A stretch of 64,000 nt of DNA from Aphelidium insulamus (taxonomy: Eukaryota > Aphelidiomycota > Aphelidea > Aphelidiaceae), in assembly GCA_036784855.1 (NCBI GenBank), contig JAZDSV010000036.1, positions 28,501 through 92,500 on the forward strand. The letters are read 5' to 3'. Of this stretch, positions 37,436-48,571 are shown one piece after another; positions within the stretch are counted from its first letter, which is position 1, and each line of letters opens with the position of its first letter. Below the pieces are notes generated by a model, which worked only from the letters and a program-made list of their open reading frames with translations, did not search any database and was not told the origin of the DNA. Both the position numbers and the translations under genes were made by a program.

Positions 37436-38927
37436 CTATGAGGAGGCGTCAAGTACTCGCGTCCAAAAGTCCTTCACTTCGAACAGCTTCTCGTTGTCAA
37501 CGGTGACGGACCGGAATTCCTTGTCAGCGGCACATGACAGAATGTTTTCGGCCACGCGGTGCAGTACACTCCAGTTTGGGTCGTGCGGAGTCTGTCGGCG
37601 TTTGCCTTGTGGCAGGTGTGCTCGAAACTCGGGCGACTCGGCGGCACACAACAAGCGGTCACACAACCATTTGTTCTGGGAGCTGTTTGCCAATGATCCG
37701 CCACGTGGAAGCAGCTTGTCAATGACTCGTAGCTCCGCCAGAACAAATGCTGTGTGACTTACAGCGGATTGACGTTGAACTTTGTCGGGACAGATTGCAG
37801 CGACGATGACAAGTTGATATTGGGAAAATTGATTCAAGCTGATGGCACTGCATACAGGCGTGACAAAAAGAGAAGCCGACGGCCTACGCAAGGCTTCCAC
37901 AACAGTTAGCAGTGCGTCTCGACCGAAACGATTAGCCTTGTAGAACAAGAGAAGCCAATCCTCCAGCGATTCGCCAAGCATAGAGACGGCTATAGAACGC
38001 AAGTCCGGTGACGTGAGCTGAAGAAATTTCTTCATGATAAACGATTTGAGACCTTGCCGGCGCCGTGCAATACTTTGCAAAAATCCAAAGTTGTCAGCGA
38101 AATACTTCTCCGAAACATGGACCCCTAGTCGTCGGTGTCGGTTGAAGAACGAAAACACGGCGTGAACAAATTCAGTCTGCGTCAGCCACGAGTTGAGCCA
38201 TGCCTCTTGCAACCGTGCGGCACCATCTTCCTTTGCCAACATTGAAAATATGTGTGTGCGGGCGAGCTAAACGTATATATCAACCAACCCAATGAATACT
38301 TCATACAAACACATATAGGAAACGTACAATGTTCAGCTGGGACGCAGCTTTGTATAGAGGTACCGCGAGAGCAAGGAATTTTTCATGCTGGAGATAAAAC
38401 CGCTTAATATCATCAATCCCATCCAGAAGTGGGATGGCAGCGTGGCCGAAAATTGCAGCCAAGTCGGATCGCTCTGAATAAAGTGCATCGCCGTACAGTT
38501 CGCCCAGCAAGTGCACAATCTGCTCGTCCAAAATGCTGCAATCCGAGATAATCTGCAGCCACGGAATCACGTAATTATTCGTGTGGAAATACAGTTGCAC
38601 GAGGAACTGCTTTGCTGACGCCATGGCTCCTGGATGCACCTCACCCTTGAGCGATGCAACGGGGTACCAACGGTAAATCGGAATGCCGTCGCGGGGATCA
38701 CGAAGTACCATAAATTGAGGGTGGAATAAGGCCGGCGGCTGCATGTGGGGAATGAATGTAGCCGGCGCGCGGTACACCGTTGTAGGCGCCGCGTACACGG
38801 GCAGTATCACAGAGCCTGCAGGATATGCCATCGGTTGTATCCCATAGGGGTTATAAGGGAAACTGGGCACCATGCCGAGAGCAAGGCACTGCAGCGTCGT
38901 AACCATGAAGAGCGCGCCGAGCAGCAT
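37436..38927 (-). CDS. YRWxP-family secreted protein 5
   Basis: Exons 38927-38328 and 38266-37436 join in phase 0 over a 61-nt intron (GTACGT start); 476 residues. Signal peptide MLLGALFMVTTLQCLALG, then a short Pro/Tyr linker. N-module: IYRWYPVASLKGEVHPGAM, YVIPWLQIISDC (Trp where others have Arg), FGHAAIPLLDG. C-module: WLNSWLTQTEFVHAVFSFFN, IARRRQGLKSFIMKK, LQLTSPDLRSIAVSMLGE, PVCSAI, AICPDKVQRQSAVSHTAFV, VIDKLLPRGGSLA, WLCDRLLCAAES, LSCAADKE, FWTRVLDASS. Complete, with all four C-module cysteines. Confidence 0.8.
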
Positions 38928-39258
38928 TTTGAATTTGCAGTTTTGTCACTGGTGGATATTCGGTTGAGGTCAACAGCAATTAAACAAATTAAACGATCAA
39001 CAGACCAGATTAAAAGTTCTCGTGAACAGAAGGCAAGTTGCTACATACATGGTGTCACGAAATCTTGTGATGCCGGAGGGTTTAAACAGATACTAGTATA
39101 GGTCATGGCAGAGCTTTGTGGCGCTGAATCTTAAACGGTGCTTTAGACAACACCTTGAAATGAAATGGTACACATTGAAGCAGTACATGCGGCCATATCA
39201 AGGAACAGGGATGATTACAATAATGCTCAATCAGCTCTTAGCAGATAGCGTATATATT
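38928..39258. other. Intergenic spacer between array genes 5 and 6
   Basis: About 330 bases. Nothing coding seen; it should hold the gene 5 promoter. Confidence 0.45.
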
Positions 39259-40743
39259 TTATTGGTTGTCGGTCAAACTTTCTCTTACCCATTTCCCTAC
39301 TCGTCGAAGGTCACTGTCAAGTACTCGCGTCCAAAAGTCCTTCAGATCAAGCTGTTGATTGTTGTCAACAATGACGTCCCAAACGTCCTTGTCCGCGGCA
39401 CATGACAGAATATTTTTGGCCACGCGGTGCAGTGCACTCCAATTCAACTCTCGGGGTGCCTGTGCGCGATTTTCCGGTGGCATTCGGGCACGGAACTTGG
39501 CCGACTCGGCGGCATACAGCAAGCGGTCGCATAACCATTTGTACGAGGTGTTGTCTGCCAGTGATCCGCCGCGCGGGAGCAGCCTGTCAATGACACGTAA
39601 CTGGGCCGGAACCAACGCTGCCAGGCTGACAGTGGATTGCCCTTGAACGTTATCGGGACAGACTGCCGCAACGATCACGAGATGGTCTTCGGAAAATTCT
39701 TTTGAGTTTAGTGCGCGACACACCGACTAGACAAACGGTCGAGTTGACGGCATGCTCAACGCATCGACAACAGTCAGCAGTGCGTTTGGTCCGAACTTAT
39801 TTGCCGTGTACAACAAGAGACGCCAATCTTCCGGCGTCTCTCCCAGCATTGTCACAGCGATGTAGCGCAAGTCGGGTGACGTGAGCTGCAGAAATTTCTT
39901 TCTGATATAAGATTTGAGCGTAGGCCGTCGCTGTGCAATACGCATCAGGAATCCAAAGCTGCTGGCAAAATGCCGCTCCGAAACACGGACCCTTAACTTC
40001 ACTTGCCTGTTGAAGAACGAAAACACGGCGTGAACAAATTCAGGCTGCGATAGCCACGAGTTGAGCCATCCCTCTTGCAAATGTGTGCCTCCGTTGTCTT
40101 GCGCCAGTATTGCAAACATGTTTGTGCGAGCGAGCTACACGCAGCTGTTAAATGGCGGCCTAGTATATTATTGAATTTATCAAGAGAAACGTACAATGTG
40201 CAGCTGTTCAGCTGTTTTGTATAGCGGCGCCGCCAGCATATGGAAGCTTTCGTGCTGCATATAAAAGCGCTTGATCGCTTCATCGCGGTCCAGGAGCGTG
40301 ATGACGGCGTGGCCAATAACCGCGGCCAAGTCAAGGCGAAGATGGAGGAGGGCATTGCCGTACATGCGACCCAGAAACGGGACAATCTGCTGGTCTAACT
40401 CGCTGCAATCAGACACCACCTGCAGCCGAGGGATCGGCGGATAACTTGTGTGGAAATAGAGCTGCACGAGAAACTGCTCTGCAAAAGCCATGGCATCCTC
40501 GTCCACTTTGCATTCACTCGATGCAATGGGGTACCAGCTATAAATCGGAGAGTTGTCGCGGGGATCAAGGAGTGTCACGAATTGCGCGTAGTGATGGTGC
40601 GGGATTACTTGTGGCGGCTGTGCGTAAACTACCGGCGCCATTGGGTTAGCCGACATTGGCATTGACGGGATTCCATAACTGGGCACCATGCCGCGAGCGA
40701 GGTGGCACATAATTTTCGTCGCGAGCAGTGTTGCGAAAAGCAT
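39259..40743 (-). pseudogene. YRWxP-family secreted protein 6, one nonsense codon
   Basis: Exons 40743-40195 and 40134-39259 (60-nt intron with the same GTACGT start as copy 5). Signal peptide MLFATLLATKIMCHLARG, then a very short linker. N-module has IYSWYPIASSECKVD (Ser for Arg in the YRW motif), PIPRLQVVSDC and IGHAVITLLDR. The C-module is complete (WLNSWLSQPEF, LQLTSPDLRYIAVTMLGE, AVCPDNVQGQSTVS, VIDRLLPRGGSLA, WLCDRLLYAAES, LSCAADKD, FWTRVLDS). The exception is a TAG at 39729-39727 inside FV-stop-SVCR, where copies 3-5 read FVKPVC or FVTPVC. One base change (AAG to TAG) would explain it. Either a very young pseudogene, a polymorphism or readthrough. Confidence 0.8.
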
Positions 40744-40946
40744 TTTTGGATTTATGCTGGCGTGGGAAAATCTGATCTGAGTAATGCATTTGACGAGCTG
40801 TCAAATGCATAACTCATATTGATGATTGATTTCACAACAAAATTAAACGGCTGACTTTATTTACTACCAAGTTCCACTACTTTATTATCGGCTACCATTG
40901 AGTTTTGCGGCAGTTCGGTCTTGGATGGGTTGGGTTTGAGACACAA

Positions 40947-42781
40947 TTAATCTAACCCATCAATCTCTGAGATTAAAGCCAGCCCACGCTGAGCCCTAGT
41001 AAGGACTTTAGCCCATATCTTCTTTACTGATAAGGTTTTCCCATATATCGAAACGTGCCAGGTTTTCTTGTCGATTCGAGCAGCACACTGCAAGATTCCA
41101 TTACACAGTCGTGCTACAGCCGACCAAATCAGCTTCGAGTGTTGATTATCAGTGCTTCGATTGTCTGGCAGGTCCTGTTTTATGCGATCAATAAATGTTG
41201 TCGACTGTGCAGCGTGTACCAAGCGATTGCACAACCATTTGTCGTCTTTGATGTGCACAATTGTTTGCGGTATCAACCTGTCAATGACTCGGAGGTCAAC
41301 GTTGACTAAAACTGCTTCGTCCAACACACCCCGAACCTTGTGCGGGCATATTAACGATAGTATGAGCTGATGTTCCGTCGAGACGGCATCGAACCTAATG
41401 TAACGGCAGGCATGAGCAATTATGGAATCTTTAGATGGCAGCAACAGCAGGGTGTCCACCACACTCAGCATTGCGTCGACCGTAGTCCGTTTGCTGGCCG
41501 CATCAATCAGTCGCAGCCAGTCCTGACGACTCTCTCCCAGTTTGCGAATGGCAATAACACGTAGCGGCGGCGCTCGCAACGCAAGGGATGCGATTCGAAT
41601 GTTCAATCGGAGATACATTCGTTGCCGCGCACAATCGAGTAAATAATCAAAGTTTTGCGCAAAGTGAATTTGCGACTCTTTGCTCTGGCCAGCATCGGGA
41701 TCCATCTGGTAGAATTCGAAAAAGGTTTTGTAAAATTCGTAATGCGTCAACACGAGTCCAGGCCAGACTTGACGCAATGGCACCTCAGCGCTGCCCTTGC
41801 GCAATGCTGCGTTCAATTGGGTGTACGATTGCTGCACAGAATGTGTTAGTGGACATTATGTTGTCAGTGAAGACAGTGACGTACCTCTTTGTCGCCCATT
41901 GCGGAGTTGTAAAGAGTTGTTGCAAATGACGTCCGGCCCATAGGCGCAAAGTACAAATTTTTAACAGCATATTCTGTAATCAGCAGCGGTATCACGGCAC
42001 GAGCAAACACATCGGCAAGATCAAGGCGCCCATTGTTAAGAGCATCGCAGTACATTTCCGACATGAACTCTGCAATTCGCTTGTCTAGAGCTTCACAGCT
42101 GGATTCAATCTGCAGGCGCGGGGGTATATCAACTTGGTGGTAGTAAATGTGCCTGATGTACTCTTGACCAATAACCATTGCACCCTCGTGCACTCTGGCG
42201 TCCTCTGATGCGATAGGGCGCCAGTGGTACACCTTGGCACCATTTTCGCGGAAAAATACTTCAAACTGCGCTAACGCTTCGTCCATATCTGGCATCGTGG
42301 CGGTAATATATGGAGTCGCAGGCTCGGCGTTCGAAATCATAGTTGGTGGGTCCATCACTGGAAACTCGTTCACACCCGGCATCCATGAGTACGGCACAGG
42401 CTGATCTGGCATGAATTGTACCGTATTCTGCTGAGATGGCATCGTGTTCATATCTGGCAGATATGGGCCAGCGCCAAATGACGGATGAGGTTGATGTTGC
42501 ATCTCTGCCCCGCCACCATATAGCAATGCGTTTGGTGCCATGTCAAAGTGATATGGCGCCACATAAGAGGGATGAGGTGGATGCTGCATCGCTACCCCGC
42601 CACCGCGGTGAAACGCGTGCATATCCTGTGGATACGGCCCCGTACTAACTTGATACGGCGCCTCGTACGACGGATGAGATGGATATGACACCTCTGGCTC
42701 CGGTTCTTGGCGGCCATGCACATCCATGGAAACGACGACGCGCCATTGCCCGGCGGCGGCAAGCAGCGCAGCGAAAATCAT
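40947..42781 (-). CDS. YRWxP-family secreted protein 7
   Basis: Exons 42781-41885 and 41831-40947 join in phase 0 over a 53-nt intron; 593 residues. ATG 42781 starts the signal peptide MIFAALLAAAGQWRVVVSM. The linker (about 140 residues) has His/Pro/Tyr units such as MQHPPHPSYVAPY and MQHQPHPSFGAGPY. N-module: VYHWRPIASEDARVHEGAM, IPPRLQIESSCEALDKRI, FARAVIPLL. C-module: VWPGLVLTHYEF, CARQRMYLRLNIR, HACRYI, LICPHKVRG, VIDRLIPQ, WLCNRLVHAAQS, LQCAAR, KIWAKVL. All four C-module cysteines are present. With copy 8 it forms a separate branch (RWRP/HWRP, RHxYY). Confidence 0.78.
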
Positions 42782-42965
42782 TTTCGGTCTTTTTTTTTCT
42801 TGCACGCGCAGTCAGGGGTAACTGGCACGATGTCGGCTTGGACGGATTTTTGGCTACGGAGAACCGCTTTGCATTCTGTGAAACATCTAGACACGATCCC
42901 GAATTAATAATTCGATAATCTCGCTTATTCATACTTATTATATAATAATAATCTTTTATTTTAAA

Positions 42966-44670
42966 TTAGGATCGACGTTTTGGTATCGCTTGACTGCGCA
43001 ATATCTCCGTACTTGCAGCTGCATTGACACGCGTCCAAAAATCTTTCAGGTCCATCACTTCCCCACCGATATCGGCCCGCCAACCATTCCTGCGATCCGG
43101 AGCGCATGTCAAGATTCCTTCCGTCACTCGATAAAGTGCGGCAAAGTCGTAGCATCCCCCATTTGCGCTCCGGTCACCGGTCAGCAACGGTTCCATGCGG
43201 TGGACAAATGTCTTTGATGCCGCGGCATGCAACAAACGATCGCAGAGCCACGTGTCTCGACTGGCGTCAACGCCACCTTGAGGTATCAATCGGTCAATCA
43301 GCCGTAATTCAGCGCTAAAAAAAACTCGTGGACCCAGCAATCCGTGAACTTTTTGTGGGCATATTGATGACAGAATTAGTTGATGCTCTTCCGAGAACCT
43401 GGGAAATATAACAGCATGACACACATGTTCAAGAACCAAATCGTTGAATGGCAGCGCAGTCAGCGTGTTCACGACCTTCAACATTTCATCGGGAGTAATC
43501 ATTTTCCCAGCGGCATATATCAGCCGTGCCCATTCTTCTGGAGACTCGCCAAGTATTTGGATAGCCATTGTGCTATAGTAATGGAGCTTCAGTGATCGCT
43601 TTCTAATATGCGCTCGAAGTGGCATTCGTTGCTTTGCACAGTCGAGCAGCTCTTGAAAGTATCGACCAAACTGCAGTCGTGATTCCGGATTGGAGCCGAC
43701 ACTAGCGTCCAAGTCAAAGTAGCTCATTAACGAGTCGACAAACTCGTTTTGCGAAAATACCAGCCAAGGCCAGACTTGGCGCAGCGATTCCCCGCTAGCC
43801 AATGCAGCACTAAACCTATTGTACGAAGTCTGCACACAGGGCCACGGTAAGGGTGGTAAAAAGATTGTAGCAATTATAAATACATATACTTGCCTGCTTA
43901 TCACCCATGGCGGCATGATAAATTGTCTCTGCAAATGCGTTCATCTCCACATCTTGAAAATAAAAGCTTCTAATAGTCCCCTCTGTTTCCAACAATGGTA
44001 TTGCGGCGCGAGCAAACACGTCGGCCATGTCTAGGCGTTTGCCACGAAGAGCGTTGCCGTATAATGCGGCCAAAAATGAAATGATCTGCTTGTCGAGATA
44101 TTCGCTGGTGGACTCGACTTGTAGTATGGGAAGCGACGCGTGATTAACTTCGTAGTAGAGATGCCGAATAAACTTCAGTCCAGTTGACAGAGCATTCATG
44201 TCCACTCTGCCGTCGCTGAACAGGATGGGGCGCCATCGATACACCGTCGTGGTACCCTTGCCGTCGTACAATATGGTAAACTGCGCCGATACTGCGCTCA
44301 TAGATGGCATCACGTGCGATGGATTCATCACAGGATAAATCATTGCAGGGACCACAGGTGCGTGCGGCATCGCAGTGGGAACGGGCGGCACAAAGCCCTG
44401 GTAATAGTGGCCGGGCACAAATTGCATCGTGTTCGGTTGCGGGGGCATCGCGCTCATGCTTTGCGGATATGAGCCAGGTTGCGCGTGATATGGCATCCCG
44501 CACGGAGGAGGTGGATGCTGCATCTCAGTCCCGCTGCCATATGTGGTTGGCGCCAAGTACGGATGAGGTGGATATCCCCCAACTATGCCCGGTTGTCCAT
44601 TCCCGTACATGAACATACAGTGGGCGAGGCGCCATTCAAAGTTGGCGGCAAGCAGCGCGACGAAAATCAT
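42966..44670 (-). CDS. YRWxP-family secreted protein 8 (GC-AG intron)
   Basis: Exons 44670-43894 and 43829-42966, 546 residues. The 64-nt intron begins GCAAGT after CAG, a GC-AG splice site; every other copy has GT at this same phase-0 position. Signal peptide MIFVALLAANFEWRLAHC. The linker is Pro/Tyr/Met-rich (MQHPPPP, YPPHPY). N-module: VYRWRPILFSDGRVDMNAL, SLPILQVESTSEYLDKQI (Cys replaced by Ser), FARAAIPLLET. C-module: VWPWLVFSQNEF, CAKQRMPLRAHIRKR, HVCHAVIF, SICPQKVHG, LIDRLIPQGG, WLCDRLLHAAAS, LTCAPDR, FWTRVNAA. Nearest relative is copy 7. Confidence 0.78.
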
Positions 44671-44801
44671 TTTTGGTGTTTTTTGTTTTAAAGAGGCGGT
44701 TTACCCCTAGAAATTAAATATTGGATTTATATGCTCCGTCTGCAATACAGATTATGCATTTTTTTGTTCTGTGCCCAAAAGTTTTATCTAACCTAATTGC
44801 T

Positions 44802-46179
44802 TCAATATTGGGCAACAGCACTCCAAAACGCCGTGTCGTTACTATCAAGAGCCGGTGAACAGGACAAGATACTCTGTGCCACGTGGACAGCCATGCTTGA
44901 AAAGTCGGCATTTTGTTCTGTTCCAGACAAGTATTGCTGAATGCGCTGCTGGAATTGAGCATCCTTGGCCGCAGATATCAGATTTCTGCAGATCCACGAG
45001 TCGTGATCATAGCCGGTGTACTGTTGCAACAATTGATTGATGGCTGATAGCGGCGCTTCATAAAAAGCTCCAAAGGCATCGACTTGATCCGGGCAGGCCG
45101 TGTGAAGCAGTAGATGCTGAGCGAGACTATACTTATTTAAGTTGACGAGAATGCACACGGTTTCACGAGCAGGCGACGCGGTCAAGGCATCTACTGCAGT
45201 TGCAAATGGCTCCTGGCCTGCCAACCTTGCTGCATCCAGCAGGTGAATCCATTCGTCGTTATTACTAGTGATCATGGCAATGAACACTTTGCGCAGCTCC
45301 TCGCACTTTACTGCGATAAAGTGTGCCGTGATTAGTCGTCGGAACGGCTTACGGAATGCAGCAACAGTGAGCAAGAATCTCACATTGTTGCGGAAATGAT
45401 GCTTTGCAATCTCCATTGGCACTGTGCAATCTTGGTTAAAATAGTCGAATACCGTCATTGCGAGATCTTCTTGCGTCAAGCCATATTTTCTGCAGCTTTG
45501 CAACACTGTTCAATTGCTGCAATGCCGATTGCACATCGGTGACAGCATTCTATGTAAACAGTGCATGGAATTAGTTTATCCAAAAGGGCACGGGTGACCC
45601 CGTTCTCACCTCGGCTCTGCGCCTAGCGTCGGTATATAGCAGATCGGTCAGTGGCCGGGAATTTGCATTGCATCGCCGATAGAAAGCTAGTGCTTTATCA
45701 TTGGTGGGCTGTAGTGACATTGCGGCGCGACCAAACTCCTCTGCCAGATCATATCGATCTGTCTCCAGCGAATAGCAAAGCCATTGAGACAAGAATTCTA
45801 GAATGCGAACGTCCAGTTCTCGGCTATTGGAATGTACTTGCAATCGTGCTACCTCTCGACGCCACGAGTCGAAATACATGTACTTCAAACATCGCTGTGC
45901 AGCGCCTAGTACAATGTTATCTGCGTCTATATCACCCGTATAAACTGGGCGCCAGCGGTAAATAAGCGCGTTGAGTTGGTCGCGATACTCCTGGAATTGA
46001 TCGATGGATTGCCAACAATCGGGGTGCACGGTGACCAGTGGCGGGTAAGTCAATGCTGGGGCGTACGGGAATGACGAATAAGCAGAAGGTTGATGTCCAT
46101 ATGTCCACGGGTGAGGCATATTCATGCCATATGCAAAAACAGCTCCCCCAGCGACGAGAACAAGCGCGGATGCCAACAT
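44802..46179 (-). pseudogene. YRWxP-family secreted protein 9, frameshifted
   Basis: Exon 1 46179-45610 and exon 2 from 45549 (59-nt intron). Signal peptide MLASALVLVAGGAVFAYG. The linker is short, then CWQSIDQFQEYRDQLNALIYRWRPVYTGDI-type sequence, shared with copy 10. After the splice the reading runs ALQQLNSVAKLQKIWL and then falls out of frame near 45485; the rest (LTQEDLAMTVFDYFNQ, TVCILV, TACPDQV, WICRNLISAAK, LSCSPALD, AFWSAVAQ) continues in another frame to 44802. Compared with copy 10, about 11 bases are missing between TGGCTTGA and CGCAAG. Both halves are otherwise intact, so the loss is recent. A CCAAT-type box remains upstream. Confidence 0.72.
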
Positions 46180-46224
46180 TTCGGGGAAAAAACGAAAAAT
46201 GAAGGTTGCTTGAAGCGCGCAGGT

Positions 46225-46231
46225 TGATTGG
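46225..46231 (-). promoter_or_regulatory. CCAAT-type box of array gene 9
   Basis: TGATTGG, followed by CC, 46 bp before ATG 46179. The sequence is the same as before ankyrin copies B and C and array gene 10. Confidence 0.45.
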
Positions 46232-46522
46232 CCGACATTTCTCCTGTCGTGCCCCTCTGGCTGACACATGTTACTGATATACTTTGACCGTTTATCAAGC
46301 AGTGCTGGCACAAGTTATGTCAAATGCATAGGAAAAATTCTTCTCTTTGACGCGACAGACCGCGTCAAGCTGCACTTAGTGAGTCATGTGAAGCAGCATA
46401 AAGTTTTATCTGATTTTTACGCAGGTGACTCGAAGTTGTTAAGTGATCATTGTCTTGCTTATTCTTACATATTACATTGCAGTTGGAGATGTCTATTAAG
46501 GAATGTCCGACAACTTTCAGGC

Positions 46523-47948
46523 TTAGCTGCTTGAATCCGGAGCGAGAACTCCACGCCAAAACGCTTCGTCCTTGTTATCAAGAGCCGGCGAACAGGACAA
46601 AATACTCTGTGCCACACGGACAACTATGCTTGAATAGCCGGTAGACAAGGATGACTGAATCCGTTGCTGGAATAAAACGTCCTTGGCCGCGGATATCAGC
46701 TTTCTGCAGATCCACGAATCGTGATCATAGCTGGTGTATTGTAGCAATACATGATCGATCACTGATAGTGGAGCTTCACAGATGTTTTGATCACCTACAA
46801 GGGTCTCGACTAGATCCGGGCAGGCCTTGTGCAACAACAAATTATAATCGAGTGCGTTCTTGTTGCATTTGAGCGCATTTGTTGCATTCGAGTTGCATTT
46901 GTAGTTGATGCTCATGCACACGGATTTGCGATCAGGCGACTGTGACAAGAGATCTACCACAGTAGTAAATGGTTCGTAGCCAGCTTCTCTCGCCGCACTA
47001 AGCAGGCGAACCCATTCTTGTTGGTCAACAGCCATCATGGAGATGAACACTTTGCGTAGCTCCTTGCATGGAACGGCTATGAACTTCTGTTTAATTAGCC
47101 GTAGGAGTGAATTGCGATTAGCAGCAACGGAGAGCAGGAAGTGAACATTGCGGTAGAAATGGAGTTTCGCATTTTCCAATGTCAGAGCACGATCTACGCT
47201 GAAATAGTCAAACACAGCAGTTACAAGATCTGCTTGCGGCAACGAGGAATCAAGCCAGAGTTCTGTGAGTGCCTCAACGCTGTTGTCAAGTTGCAGCAAT
47301 GCGTATTGCACTTTCGTCTTGGCATCCTATACAGCAAGGATTAATTAATAGAGATATCAACAGAGCTGGATCAATTCTTACCTTAGCCCTTTGTTCAGCG
47401 CGCACATAAAGCTGATTAATTCCCACTGATGTGGCGATCGGGTTGAACTGAATGTAGAAATAGCGCACTTTGTTGATGTTGATCATTAATGGAGCTACGG
47501 CACGGCCAAACACTTCTGCAAGATCACCACGATTCGCTTCCAGCGAGACGTGATACAATTCAGCCAGGATTTTCTGCAACATCACATCCAGATCGTAACT
47601 GCTTGATTCAATTTGCAACTGCGCCAGCTCTTGGCGCCACGAACGGAAATACATGTAATACAGGCATCGCTGTGCAGCGCCCAGTACCATGTTATCTGCG
47701 TCTATATTACCGGTATAAATGGGGCGCCAACGGTAAATCAGAGTGTTGCGTTGGTCGCGGATCTCCTGAAATTGGTGGATGGATTGCCAACAATCGTGCT
47801 GTACGGTGACCGCGTAATTAAATCCTGCGCCATCAGCGGACACAATATATACGGGTGGTTGATGTCCTTCAATCTCCGGCCGAGGCAAATTCATGCCTGA
47901 TGCAAGTACAACTCCCGCGGTGGCAAGAACAAACGTAGATGCCAACAT
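46523..47948 (-). CDS. YRWxP-family secreted protein 10
   Basis: Exons 47948-47382 and 47326-46523, phase-0 intron of 55 nt, 456 residues. ATG 47948 starts the signal peptide MLASTFVLATAGVVLASG; the upstream in-frame codons are not needed. It lacks a real Pro-rich stretch, having only about 30 residues before CWQSIHQFQ. N-module: LIYRWRPIYTGNIDADNM, QLQIESSSYDLDVML, FGRAVAPLM. C-module: LWLDSSLPQADLVTAVFDYF, KFIAVPCKELRKVFISMM, SVCMSI, KACPDLV, VIDHVLLQYT, WICRKLISAAKD, LSCSPALD, AFWRGVL. A short Asn/Lys-rich insertion (NYKCNSNATNALKCNKN) sits after SVC, absent from copy 9. Complete and apparently functional. Confidence 0.78.
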
Positions 47949-48000
47949 GGATGTACGATCAGAAACGTGATCGATTAATTGTAGCTTGCAGCTCGGAGGT

Positions 48001-48007
48001 TGATTGG
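48001..48007 (-). promoter_or_regulatory. CCAAT-type box of array gene 10
   Basis: TGATTGG, followed by CC, 53 bp before ATG 47948, matching the box before array gene 9. Confidence 0.45.
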
Positions 48008-48026
48008 CCTGGACTGCTCCTGACAA

Positions 48027-48411
48027 GCCTCCTGACTGTCACAAATAATGTCTGTTCCGCAGCAAGTTTCATGGAAACGCCCATTTCTTCAGTTAGCATA
48101 TAGACGTAAAAGTCGGAATAACACTTACGCAACACGGCGTATGTGTAGATAGGAGTTGGAATTTCAAGACTCTAAATAACACAAAGGCTGAAAGGAGGGA
48201 AGTCAATTTTTGCCTTTCTCTGTATGCAATATATTGTATCATAATCTCATGTAGCCATTTTATTTGCATATTGGAAGCTTCATTATCGCTGATGCTCAGC
48301 GTCTAATGGCAGAGTTTAATGCCGTTTAATAATGTAAAGGCGACGCGTGGAAATCGCGGGATGATCGCGTTTGTGTAATCGATCGGCGGGCGGCGCGTGC
48401 CTGAAATACAT

Positions 48412-48464
<53 letters not shown>

Positions 48465-48571
48465 CCGTCCATTGGCAGTATTATCTTATAACACACACAC
48501 CCCACATCTCAGACATCGCAGACACCTCGGACACCTTTGTCTTTGTGTGAGCTTGGATACGTTTACGCAAA
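48027..48571. repeat. Intergenic with (CA)n-(TA)n microsatellite
   Basis: About 545 bases between divergent genes. A compound (CA)n then (TA)n repeat runs from about 48411 to 48462, some 110 bp before the next start codon. No gene seen in the rest. Confidence 0.75.

Noticed and set aside
20737-40743. A non-standard genetic code in which TAA/TAG are read as amino acids
   Set aside because: In-frame TAA/TAG codons occur only in decaying duplicate genes. The housekeeping genes end at standard stops where their families end, so normal stop use is simpler.
27765-48026. The array as one giant multidomain gene
   Set aside because: Each copy has its own signal peptide, stop codon and spacer of roughly 110-400 bases or more.
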